Shown piece by piece: positions 1-6,300 of a stretch of 6,300 nucleotides of DNA. Source of the DNA: Nitrospinota bacterium (GTDB lineage: Bacteria > JAUXIQ01). The stretch covers positions 1 to 6,300 of the forward strand of contig JAUXIQ010000124.1 in assembly GCA_030620925.1 (NCBI GenBank). Reading direction: 5' to 3'. Under the pieces are notes generated by a model. It was not told where the DNA came from, did not search any database, and saw only the letters and a list, made by a program, of their open reading frames with translations. The first letter of the stretch is position 1; the number at the start of each line of letters is the position of its first letter. The translations under genes were made by a program, and so were the position numbers.

Positions 1-104
1 ATCTTGACTTTCCAGGCGTATACTCTGTTAATCATTTTGGTGATGTGGTTTTCAAGACGGCAGCTTCAGATCTATTTCTAATATCGGGAAATTGAAACCG
101 TATA
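1..104. other. Upstream non-coding region
   Basis: This stretch is visibly richer in A+T than the rest of the window and has no convincing reading frame on either strand. It probably forms the 5' flank of the operon and contains the promoter of the first gene. No terminator hairpin, riboswitch or clear operator palindrome was seen. A TTGACT at 4-9 resembles a -35 box, but the hexamer 17 nt downstream (GTTAAT, 27-32) is a poor -10. A TATACT at 19-24 could be a -10 whose -35 lies outside the window. Confidence 0.5.
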
Positions 105-106
105 AT
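101..106 (+). promoter_or_regulatory. Candidate -10 box (TATAAT) at the first gene start
   Basis: TATAAT at 101-106 is a perfect sigma-70 type -10 hexamer. It overlaps the first possible ATG (105) and ends 7 nt before the ATG at 114. A -10 box at that distance is the arrangement of leaderless transcripts in actinobacteria and Deinococcus, where transcription starts at or next to the start codon. No Shine-Dalgarno sequence precedes any of the candidate ATGs, which fits. Against it, no good -35 hexamer lies 16-18 nt upstream. The match could be chance in an A+T-rich stretch. Confidence 0.3.
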
Positions 107-1102
107 GACACGCATGCCAATGGATAAAGTGCGTATGATGAGCACCGCGGGCCGCATCGTCGAGGTGTGCGCAAACGTGCAGCCCGGAGAGAAAGTACTT
201 ATTCTCACCGACACGGGCATGGACCCCGACATCCCTGAGGTAATCGCCATGGCCTGCGCCGGACGTGAGGCGGAGGTGGCGATGATGACCATCACCCCCA
301 GGGCATTTCACGGTTCCCAGCCTCCGGACATCGCGGCGGGAGCCATGATGCGCGCAGACGTCATCCTGGAAGTGACCTCCGTGTTCGTAGGGCACAGCCA
401 GGCACGCTTCGATGCCTGCGACGCGGGGGCCAGATATTTGACCATGCCCGAGCTGACCCGGGAGATGATGACGGGGCCTTCCGGATTCGACGCAGACTTC
501 CACTCGCTGGTGCCCATGGTGGAGAAAATTCAGCAAGAGGTTACCAGTGCTTCGAGTATCCGCATCACCACCGAGGCGGGCACTGACCTTCGGGCGGACA
601 TTGAGGGACGACCCGCCCGAGGCCTGCATTGCCTCGTGCATAATAGAGGGGATTTCGCGCCGCCTCCCGATGTAGAGGTGAGTGTGTCGCCGGTGGAGGA
701 TAACGCTGAAGGGAAAGTGGTGGTGGACGGCTTCGTGGTGGGTGTGGGCATCATCGAAGAGCCCATAACCCTCAACATTAAGAAAGGCATGGCGGTGAGC
801 ATAGAGGGCGGGAAACAGGCCCGGTCTCTTGAACAGATGCTGACTTCCGCCGATGATCCCAACGCTTTCGCCCTGTGCGAAATAGGGTTGGGCCCAATCC
901 CTGCGCCAACCTCCGCTTGGGAACGACCCTGGAGGCGGAAGGCACCTACGGCACAGCCCACATCGCTCTGGGGGGCAAACCCTGGCCTGAAGCCAGACTC
1001 CTCTCACCGCTCCATATAGACCTGGTGTTCTGGCGGGTTACAGCCGAGGCGGACGGGACCCTACTGATCGAAAACGGCGAGGTGGCTCAAGAATTCCGGT
1101 GA
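105..1102 (+). pseudogene. Aminopeptidase T (M29)/NicX-like metalloenzyme, frameshifted
   Basis: The first frame runs from 105 to a stop at 1017-1019 (304 codons), but from about 896 its translation stops resembling a protein family. The continuation is in the frame one base back, ending in TGA at 1100-1102. Joined at 890-896, the product is 332 residues, near the length of NicX-type 2,5-dihydroxypyridine dioxygenases (about 350) and shorter than M29 aminopeptidases (about 410). The N-terminal part has the typical 'VQPGEKVLILTD' segment. Predicted metal-binding residues of the joined protein are Glu259 in 'CEIGLGPNP', His286 in 'YGTAHIALG', and His304/Asp306 in an HxD motif ('PLHIDLV'). All but Glu259 lie after the shift, so the unshifted product should be inactive. 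Start is uncertain: in-frame ATGs at 105, 114, 120, 135 and 138, none with a clear Shine-Dalgarno site. The family includes metallopeptidases and ring-cleaving dioxygenases, so the substrate is unknown. It may be a pseudogene, a sequence error or, less likely, a recoded gene. Confidence 0.72.
890..896 (+). other. Frameshift point with GGGCCCA heptamer
   Basis: Codons 888-896 read TTG GGC CCA in the first frame. Moving back one base gives GGG CCC and then AAT CCC, restoring the conserved 'GxGxNP' segment of the family. The seven bases fit the X XXY YYZ layout of -1 slippery sites in the correct register, though GGG CCC is not one of the efficient bacterial combinations. A short complement, CCTCC (910-914) with GGAGG (931-935), lies 14 nt downstream with a 16-nt loop, which makes a weak stimulator. 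The two frames are both open only from 857 to 1016, so any shift must lie there. One lost G or C is the simplest explanation. Confidence 0.6.
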
Positions 1103-1170
1103 TGGCTGTATCCATGAATTTCCCAAAGGGGCCGTGGTCTGTCATTGCACATCGTAAGATGGATGGGGGA

Positions 1171-1176
1171 AAAGGT
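1171..1176 (+). promoter_or_regulatory. Ribosome binding site deciding a TTG start
   Basis: AAAGGT at 1171-1176 stands just before the TTG at 1179. An in-frame TAA at 1176-1178 directly precedes that TTG. No ATG or GTG occurs between it and the first cysteine motif, so TTG is the only standard start that keeps the whole domain. Confidence 0.6.
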
Positions 1177-1178
1177 AA

Positions 1179-1451
1179 TTGGAGGCAGAAGAGGTAATAA
1201 TTTGCCGCTGCGAGGATGTGACCCTGAAGGACATCCTGAAGGTGATCGCGGAGGGAGGCACCACAGTGAACGAGGTCAAGAGGTTTAGCCGCGCCGGAAT
1301 GGGTTTATGCCAGGGCAAGATATGCTGTCGCTTGATCAGCCAGGTCGTCGCCGCCCGTACCGGCCGTTCCCTGGCCCGGATAGAGCCGCCCACCTCCAGG
1401 CCTCCGGTGAGACCTATCCCCATCGGCATCATGGCCGATCTAACTGAATGA
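1179..1451 (+). CDS. BFD-like [2Fe-2S]-binding protein (small dehydrogenase subunit)
   Basis: A 90-residue protein that is almost entirely one bacterioferritin-associated-ferredoxin-like (Fer2_BFD) domain. Four cysteines form the cluster motif: Cys9 and Cys11 in 'CRCEDVT', then Cys44 and Cys49 in 'GLCQGKIC', giving C-x-C-x32-C-x4-C; a fifth, Cys50, follows directly. The segment 'EVKRFSRAGMGLCQG' and the Pro-rich tail 'RPPVRPIPIG' are typical of the [2Fe-2S] domain found in heterotrimeric sarcosine oxidase alpha, HcnA-type hydrogen cyanide synthase subunits, opine oxidases and D-hydroxyproline dehydrogenases. There it binds a [2Fe-2S] cluster that passes electrons from the flavin subunits. No signal peptide or membrane segment is present, so it should be cytoplasmic. 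The DAO-family gene at 5388 is its likely partner, although hyuA and hyuB lie between them. It starts with TTG, as the preceding codon is a stop. Domain call is firm; partner and substrate are inferred. Confidence 0.87.
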   Translation: MEAEEVIICRCEDVTLKDILKVIAEGGTTVNEVKRFSRAGMGLCQGKICCRLISQVVAARTGRSLARIEPPTSRPPVRPIPIGIMADLTE

Positions 1452-1494
1452 AAGAGGCGGCACCGGAACGGGACGAACAGACCGCTTTCCCATT

Positions 1495-1500
1495 AAGGAG
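1495..1500 (+). promoter_or_regulatory. Shine-Dalgarno site fixing the hyuA start
   Basis: AAGGAG at 1495-1500 lies 5 nt before ATG 1506. The alternative in-frame GTG at 1500 overlaps the last base of this site and would have no ribosome binding site at a workable distance, so ATG 1506 is preferred. Confidence 0.75.
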
Positions 1501-1505
1501 TGAGA

Positions 1506-3602
1506 ATGGGTGATCTGCTTTTTCGATTGGGCTGTGACATCGGCGGCACTTTCACCGATTTCATACTGCTCAACCAGGAAACCGGGGAGACGGAAATCCA
1601 CAAACTTCTCACCACCCCCGACGATCCCTCCAAAGCAGTGCTCAGCGGGATTGAGAGATACCTTGAAAGCCGTCCCGACCTCCTGTCGGAGATGGAGAAC
1701 ATCATCCACGGCACCACCCTGGTCATCAACGCCATCATAGAACGCAAGGGTGCGCTCACCGCCCTGATCACCACAGGCGGCTTGCGCGACATCCTTGAGA
1801 TCGGACGGGAGAAACGCTACGACATATACGACGTGTTCATCTCTTACCCCCCTCCTCTCGTTCCCCGATACCTGCGCAGAGAGGTAGGAGAGCGCATCAA
1901 CCGCGACGGCCTGGTTATCAAGCGCCTGGACGAACAGGAGGCCGGGAAGGTGGCGGCCGAACTGGCAGCCGCCGGCGTGGAATCCATCGCCGTCTGTTTC
2001 CTTCATTCCTTCGTCAACCCGGAACACGAACAGCTCATGGGACGAGTCCTAAAGGAGACTTGCGGTCAGATACCCTTTTCCTTGTCTTCGGAAGTGCTGC
2101 CTGAGATTCGCGAATATGAACGCACCAGCACCACGGTGGCCAACTCCTACGTACAACCGCTTACTAACCGCTACCTGAACAACTTGAAAGACAGCCTGAG
2201 CTCCATGGGTTTTAACAGAAAGCTCTTCGTCATGCTGTCCAGCGGCGGAACCGCTTCCCTGGAGACCGCCATCAAGTACCCCATAAGGATCTGCGAATCG
2301 GGCCCTGCGTCGGGGGTCATGGCGGCCCGGTTTTACGGGCGGGCGGCAGGCATCGAGGACCTGCTCTCCTTCGACATGGGAGGCACTACCGCCAAGTCGT
2401 GCATCGTCTCCGGGGGTCAGGCCGCCATGACCCAAACGTATGAAGTGGCCCGCATGCACCGGTTCAAGAGGGGCAGCGGCATACCGCTGCGCATCCCGGT
2501 CATCGACCTGATGGAAACGGGTGCGGGCGGAGGGAGCATCGCCCACGTGGACGATATGGGCCTCCTCAAGGTTGGGCCCATAAGCGCAGGCGCTGAACCT
2601 GGCCCGGCATGCTACGGGCGCGGGGGGGCGGAACCCACCGTCTCCGATGCCGACCTGTGCCTGGGCTACCTCAACCCCGACTATTTCCTGGGGGGGCAGA
2701 TGCAGCTGGACCATGAAGCGGGCCTGGCCGCTATCCAGGATCGCATCGGCGTGCCCCTCAAGGTATCGCTCACCGATGCGGCCTGGGGCATTCACAGCCT
2801 GGTTAACGAGAACATGGCTGCGGCTATCAGGATGCAGGTGGCGGAGAAAGGCCTGGACATCTCGCGCTTCACTTTGGTGGCGTTCGGCGGCGCCGGCCCG
2901 GTGCATGCCTACAACCTCGCCAGTACACTTAACATTTCGTGCATCCTCATACCTCATGCCGCCGGTGTGGCCTCCGCCCTGGGTTTTTTCACCGTGCCAC
3001 TCTCTTTTGAGCATTCGCGGTCCCACAAAGCATCCCTTTCCGACGCTGACATGGGTGAAATCGAGCGCATATACGGGGAGCTTGAGGAGGAAGGACGTCT
3101 GATCCTATCCGGCGCGGGATATTCCGGAGAGATTGAATACAGCAGGACTGCGGATGCCAGATACTCCGGCCAGGGATTCGAGATAACGTTCCCCCTTCCA
3201 CACCGCGATTTTCGCGGGATGGACGTCGAGCAAGTGATAAAGTCTTTTAATCAGCACTACCAGGCGCTCTACGGACGTCTATATTCAGACATTCCGGTGG
3301 AGCTGGTTACGCTGCGCAGTGTCGCCCGCGGCCCCGAACGCCATTTAAACCTTAGCAGACCGGAGTTAAAAGGGGGCAGCGTAGATGATGCCTTGAAGGG
3401 AAACCGAGAGGCCTATTCACCGGAAATTGGTCAAATTATGAATCATACCGTTTACGATAGATACCTGCTTCCGGCAGGGACCGCACTGAAAGGTCCTGCT
3501 ATCATCGAGGAGCGGGAGTCCACCACCATCATAGGAAAAGGGGGCCGGGCGGTTATGGACGAATACGGCACCCTTCATATAGAAGTCGCTGCCGGGAAAT
3601 AG
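1506..3602 (+). CDS. hyuA: Hydantoinase/oxoprolinase family protein, subunit A (HyuA type)
   Basis: A 698-residue protein of the usual length for HyuA, the ATP-binding subunit of ATP-dependent hydantoinases and relatives (5-oxoprolinase, acetone and acetophenone carboxylases, caprolactamase). The N-terminal domain opens with the actin-like ATPase phosphate loop 'GCDIGGTFTDF' (residues 9-19) and has 'HGTT' at 68-71. The central domain has 'ESGPASG' (264-270), a second phosphate-binding motif 'DMGGTTAK' (290-297), 'GAGGGSIA' (339-346), 'SAGAEPGPACYG' (360-371) and 'FGGAGPVHAYN' (460-470). The C-terminal 200 residues match the family's C-terminal domain. The frame is intact, including across two runs of seven G (2622-2628 and 2690-2696). 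It sits 34 nt upstream of its B partner, as is normal for this enzyme. The A subunit phosphorylates the cyclic amide or carbonyl substrate; which one cannot be read from the sequence. The family is certain; N-methylhydantoinase is only one option. Confidence 0.93.
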   Translation: MGDLLFRLGCDIGGTFTDFILLNQETGETEIHKLLTTPDDPSKAVLSGIERYLESRPDLLSEMENIIHGTTLVINAIIERKGALTALITTGGLRDILEIGREKRYDIYDVFISYPPPLVPRYLRREVGERINRDGLVIKRLDEQEAGKVAAELAAAGVESIAVCFLHSFVNPEHEQLMGRVLKETCGQIPFSLSSEVLPEIREYERTSTTVANSYVQPLTNRYLNNLKDSLSSMGFNRKLFVMLSSGGTASLETAIKYPIRICESGPASGVMAARFYGRAAGIEDLLSFDMGGTTAKSCIVSGGQAAMTQTYEVARMHRFKRGSGIPLRIPVIDLMETGAGGGSIAHVDDMGLLKVGPISAGAEPGPACYGRGGAEPTVSDADLCLGYLNPDYFLGGQMQLDHEAGLAAIQDRIGVPLKVSLTDAAWGIHSLVNENMAAAIRMQVAEKGLDISRFTLVAFGGAGPVHAYNLASTLNISCILIPHAAGVASALGFFTVPLSFEHSRSHKASLSDADMGEIERIYGELEEEGRLILSGAGYSGEIEYSRTADARYSGQGFEITFPLPHRDFRGMDVEQVIKSFNQHYQALYGRLYSDIPVELVTLRSVARGPERHLNLSRPELKGGSVDDALKGNREAYSPEIGQIMNHTVYDRYLLPAGTALKGPAIIEERESTTIIGKGGRAVMDEYGTLHIEVAAGK

Positions 3603-3624
3603 CGTCCCGAAGTTGAAACAGAAT

Positions 3625-3630
3625 AAAGGG
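3625..3630 (+). promoter_or_regulatory. Shine-Dalgarno site of hyuB
   Basis: AAAGGG at 3625-3630 is 6 nt before ATG 3637. The same hexamer with the same spacing precedes the oxidoreductase gene at 5388, consistent with translation of both from one mRNA. Confidence 0.7.
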
Positions 3631-3636
3631 TAAATC

Positions 3637-5376
3637 ATGAACCTGAAACTGGACGCCATCAGCACCGAAATCTTCTGGTCACGCCTGGTATCCATCGTGG
3701 ACGAAGTAGCCGTGGCACTGCTGCGCACCTCTTTTTCCAACGTGGTGCGGGATGCAGAAGACTTTTCGGTGGCCATGTTCGACGCCGCGGGCAACCTTCT
3801 GGCCCAGGGCACCTCCAGTATACCCAGCCATCTGGGAGCAATGCCCAACGTTGTGAAGCATTTCCTGGACAGGTTCCCCCCTCAGACGCTGGTGCCCGGC
3901 GATGCCATTATTACCAACGATCCCTGGATCGGCAACGGACACCTGGAGGACGTCTTCCTGGCCACGCCCGTTTTCCACCACGGAAAGCTGGCGGCTTTCT
4001 CACTCAACATCGTGCACCACTGCGACATCGGCGGCCGCTACGGGACGTCGGAAAGCCGCGAAATCTTCGAGGAAGGGTTGCGCATACCCATCAGCAAGTT
4101 ATGCAAAGCAGGAGAGCCGAACGAGGACATCTTCAACATCATCGCCGCCAACGTGCGGACGCCGGACAAAGTCATCGGCGACATTAACGCACAACTGGCA
4201 GCCAACCACGTGGGTTCCACAAGGCTGCTGGAGTTCCTGGAGGAACAGGGCTGGGAGAACATGGACCACCTGGCCCGGGAAATCTTCGACCGGACAGAGG
4301 CCGCCATGCGGGCCTCTATCGAGGAGTTGCCCGATGGGACCTACCGTCAAGAGTTCATCGGAGAAGAAGCGGGCACCTCGGGCCGCCCCATCACCATTAA
4401 GGTGGCCGTTACTATAAAAGGCAGCGACATTCATGTCGATTACACCGGCACATCGCCCCAGGAGGACAAGGCCATCAACGTGGCCCTGAACTATACATAC
4501 GCTCATACGGTGTTCGGCCTGAAGGCGGCCATCAACCCCGTCATCCTGAACAATGAGGGAAGCCTGCGCTGTTTCAGAGTCACCGCCCCCGAGGGGTGCA
4601 TCCTCAACCCCAGGTTCCCCGCCGCTCTCTTCTGGCGCATCCCCATAGGGCACATGCTGCCTGAGATGGTCTTTCACACCCTGCACCCGGTGATTCCCGA
4701 GCGGGTGATGGCGGGCAACGGCTCCACACCCCTATCCACCATCGCATTCAACGGCGAGGAGGTCGGCGGGCGGAGGTTCGTGGACATAGTTTTTTTCAAC
4801 GGAGGTATGGGCGGCCGAAGCGATCGGGACGGAGTATCCTGCCTGGCATACCCGGCGAACATATCCAATTCCTCCCTGGAGATTCTCGAAAACGAGGCCC
4901 CCCTACTCTTCGAGAAAAAAGAGCTCATCTGCGATTCCGGTGGTGCGGGCAGGTTCAGGGGAGGCTGCGGTCAGGAGATAGTGATGCGGGTGCCGACTGA
5001 GGGAGAGGGCACGGCCAGGACGGTGGCGGCATTCGTGGCCGGAGGAAGGTTCGAGCGACCGGCGCAAGGGCTTCTGGGAGGAAAAGAAGGGTCGTGTTCC
5101 CGCATCGTGTTAAACGGCGATCATGTTTATGATACCAGCCAGGAATTTTTACTCAAGCCGGGAGACGTGGTCAGCATGCTGGTAAGCGGTGGGGGCGGCT
5201 ACGGGTCCCCTCTGGAGAGAGAACCCCGCCTGGTGGCTGAGGACGTTCGCAACGGCATGGTCTCCCTCCGGAAAGCTGGAGAAGACTACGGCGTGGTTCT
5301 GGACGAATCCACCCTGGAAGTAGATGAGGAAGCCACAAAGGCTGCACGGGCCGCCAGGGATGGGGGTATTAGCTGA
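3637..5376 (+). CDS. hyuB: Hydantoinase/oxoprolinase family protein, subunit B (HyuB type)
   Basis: A 579-residue protein matching the usual size of HyuB, the partner of HyuA in ATP-dependent hydantoinases and related carboxylases. Family landmarks occur in order: 'RTSFSNVVRDAEDFS' near residues 30-45, 'NDPWIGNGHLEDV' (94-106), 'HHCDIGG' (127-133), 'NGGMGGRSDRDG' near 388-399, 'DSGGAGRFRGG' (433-443) and the C-terminal glycine-rich 'GGGGYGSP' (518-525). The His and Asp residues of the second and third motifs are conserved and are metal-site candidates by comparison with acetone-carboxylase-type relatives. There is no signal peptide or membrane helix, so a cytoplasmic A/B complex is expected. 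It follows hyuA by 34 nt and precedes the flavoprotein by 11 nt, so all three are almost certainly co-transcribed. The family is certain, but the substrate is not. The motifs alone do not separate ring-opening hydantoinases from carboxylases. Confidence 0.93.
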   Translation: MNLKLDAISTEIFWSRLVSIVDEVAVALLRTSFSNVVRDAEDFSVAMFDAAGNLLAQGTSSIPSHLGAMPNVVKHFLDRFPPQTLVPGDAIITNDPWIGNGHLEDVFLATPVFHHGKLAAFSLNIVHHCDIGGRYGTSESREIFEEGLRIPISKLCKAGEPNEDIFNIIAANVRTPDKVIGDINAQLAANHVGSTRLLEFLEEQGWENMDHLAREIFDRTEAAMRASIEELPDGTYRQEFIGEEAGTSGRPITIKVAVTIKGSDIHVDYTGTSPQEDKAINVALNYTYAHTVFGLKAAINPVILNNEGSLRCFRVTAPEGCILNPRFPAALFWRIPIGHMLPEMVFHTLHPVIPERVMAGNGSTPLSTIAFNGEEVGGRRFVDIVFFNGGMGGRSDRDGVSCLAYPANISNSSLEILENEAPLLFEKKELICDSGGAGRFRGGCGQEIVMRVPTEGEGTARTVAAFVAGGRFERPAQGLLGGKEGSCSRIVLNGDHVYDTSQEFLLKPGDVVSMLVSGGGGYGSPLEREPRLVAEDVRNGMVSLRKAGEDYGVVLDESTLEVDEEATKAARAARDGGIS

Positions 5377-5381
5377 AAGGG
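5376..5381 (+). promoter_or_regulatory. Shine-Dalgarno site of the FAD oxidoreductase gene
   Basis: AAAGGG at 5376-5381 begins on the last base of the hyuB stop codon and ends 6 nt before ATG 5388. This placement couples the two genes closely on one transcript. Confidence 0.7.
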
Positions 5382-5387
5382 CCGGTC

Positions 5388-6300
5388 ATGGGAAAAACGG
5401 CGGACGTGGTGATAATAGGGGGAGGTCTCATAGGCTGCTCAGCGGCCTACTATCTGAGCAGGAAAGGGATGAAGACAGTCCTCCTGGAGCGGAACTTCCT
5501 GGCTTCAGAGGCCTCGGGCGCCAACGGAGGTATGGTGGGGGGAGTACTCAAGCGGCCGCCGGACGTGGAACTGGAGATGGTGCGTCAGGGGCTGGAGATA
5601 TACGAAACGCTGGACCGGGAGCTGGATTGCGAAATCGACTATGTGAAAAGCGGCGGCCTGTACATCGTGGAAACCGAAGAGCAGTGGGAGCCGGCGGAGC
5701 GATACGCCAGGGACAGGATGACCAAAGGCTACGAGCTGCAACTGCTGAACGGCCGGGAGAGCCGCGAGCTGGAACCGCTCCTTTCCGAAAGCATAGCGGG
5801 AGCCATCTTCGATCCCAGCCGGGATCAGGCCAACCCTTTTTACGTGTGCAACGGATACGCCCGCGCCGCCGCCAGACTGGGTGCGGAAATCCACACCCAC
5901 ACCTCGGTGAGGAGTGTTAAAAAGAAGGGGAACAGAGTCACTGGAGTGGGCACCGATGAATGGATAATCGAGGCACCGGTGGTGGTCAACTCGGCAGGAA
6001 GCTGGGCGTCTGAGCTGGGCAGGATGGCAGGGATAGAAATACCCATAAAGCCCACCAGGGGCCAGGTCATGGTGAGCGAACCGATGCCTCCGGTCTGGAA
6101 ACACACCATTTTTTACATCGAAGGGCTTTATCCAAGATTCAATGCTCAAATAATGGAATATCAGCGTATCCCGGACGCCGGTGCAGAACCCGCTTCCAGC
6201 ACCTTGGGGCTTCAATATTACGGAAGGCAGGGGCCGGACGGGAAACTCTACCTGGGCGGCGGCTATGAAGAGGAAGGCACGGACAAAAGGTGCGGGGCGC
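5388..6300 (+). CDS. DAO-family FAD-dependent oxidoreductase (3' end outside window)
   Basis: The frame stays open from ATG 5388 to the window edge, giving 304 residues of a protein that is usually 380-400 long. The N-terminus is a clear FAD-binding Rossmann fold: a beta strand, 'GGGLIG' (residues 11-16), a helix, and Glu34 at the end of the second strand ('VLLER'), which should bind the ribose of ADP. 'ASGANGG' (42-48) is the conserved segment after it. Later come 'DPSRDQANPFYVCNGYARAA', the flavin-domain strand 'NSAGSW' (201-206) and 'PTRGQV' (222-227), all typical of the D-amino-acid oxidase/sarcosine oxidase beta/glycine oxidase family. No signal peptide is present. Such proteins oxidise the C-N bond of amino acids or secondary amines. 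With the [2Fe-2S] protein at 1179 it resembles the beta subunit of a multi-subunit dehydrogenase rather than a stand-alone oxidase (inference). The exact substrate is unknown. Confidence 0.9.
   Translation, partial: MGKTADVVIIGGGLIGCSAAYYLSRKGMKTVLLERNFLASEASGANGGMVGGVLKRPPDVELEMVRQGLEIYETLDRELDCEIDYVKSGGLYIVETEEQWEPAERYARDRMTKGYELQLLNGRESRELEPLLSESIAGAIFDPSRDQANPFYVCNGYARAAARLGAEIHTHTSVRSVKKKGNRVTGVGTDEWIIEAPVVVNSAGSWASELGRMAGIEIPIKPTRGQVMVSEPMPPVWKHTIFYIEGLYPRFNAQIMEYQRIPDAGAEPASSTLGLQYYGRQGPDGKLYLGGGYEEEGTDKRCGA

Noticed and set aside
4-32. TTGACT (4-9) with GTTAAT (27-32) as a sigma-70 promoter
   Set aside because: Spacing is 17 nt, but the -10 lacks the first T and the critical second A, so support is too weak.
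78-1007. A 309-codon open frame on the minus strand opposite the first gene
   Set aside because: Its translation is dominated by His, Arg and Gly without domain motifs, as expected for the antisense of G+C-rich coding DNA; the plus strand carries recognisable M29/NicX-like motifs.
875-1102. The C-terminal piece of the first gene as a separate small gene starting at GTG 875
   Set aside because: It has no ribosome binding site, starts inside the conserved 'CEIGLG' region and by itself is only a fragment of the metalloenzyme; it is better read as the shifted end of the gene that begins at 105.
1452-1494. Imperfect complement AAAG...CGG with CCGCTTT as a terminator between the Fe-S gene and hyuA
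   Set aside because: The stem needs a 3-nt bulge and has a loop of more than 15 nt with no T-run; it does not look like an intrinsic terminator.
1500-1502. GTG 1500 as the start of hyuA
   Set aside because: It overlaps the AAGGAG ribosome binding site; ATG 1506 has correct spacing.
1440-2027. A 195-codon minus-strand frame across the hyuA start
   Set aside because: It would cover the Shine-Dalgarno site and N-terminal ATPase motif of hyuA and has no recognisable domain.
2049-3026. A 325-codon open frame on the minus strand inside hyuA
   Set aside because: It lies opposite the most conserved HyuA motifs, and its own translation has no family features; it is a mirror of the real gene.
5324-5920. 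A 198-codon plus-strand frame across the hyuB/oxidoreductase junction
   Set aside because: Its product is very rich in Arg and Gly and lacks motifs, while the frame from ATG 5388 encodes a clear FAD-binding fold with its own ribosome binding site.

Overview
The window holds part of a single plus-strand gene cluster of bacterial or possibly archaeal type. G+C is fairly high, coding density is tight and Shine-Dalgarno sequences are clear (AAAGGG or AAGGAG 5-6 nt before ATG). Frequent AGG (Arg) and ATA (Ile) codons argue against a typical enterobacterium or Streptomyces. The lineage cannot be fixed from this sequence. No rRNA, tRNA, CRISPR array, insertion sequence or transposon end was seen.

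Layout: 1-104 is an A+T-richer upstream region with a perfect TATAAT just before the first gene. 105-1102 is an aminopeptidase-T (M29)/2,5-dihydroxypyridine dioxygenase (NicX)-like metalloenzyme gene carrying a single -1 frameshift near 890-896. 1179-1451 encodes a 90-residue BFD-like [2Fe-2S] protein starting with TTG. 1506-3602 is hydantoinase/oxoprolinase subunit A (HyuA type). 3637-5376 is subunit B (HyuB type). 5388 to the window end is the N-terminal 304 residues of a DAO-family FAD oxidoreductase, cut by the window edge.

How the genes may work together (inference): HyuA and HyuB form an ATP-dependent enzyme that opens a cyclic amide, or carboxylates a substrate, in the hydantoinase/5-oxoprolinase/acetone carboxylase superfamily. 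The small [2Fe-2S] protein and the DAO-family flavoprotein resemble two subunits of multi-subunit amine or amino-acid dehydrogenases (sarcosine oxidase, opine oxidase, HcnABC, D-hydroxyproline dehydrogenase types). An economical hypothesis is a catabolic operon in which HyuAB opens an N-substituted ring and a flavin/Fe-S dehydrogenase oxidises the released amino acid or secondary amine. The substrate is unknown. The third oxidoreductase subunit, if it exists, would lie outside the window. The most unusual item is the frameshift: it removes the predicted C-terminal metal-binding residues of the first gene and sits exactly on a GGGCCCA heptamer in the register used for -1 slippage.
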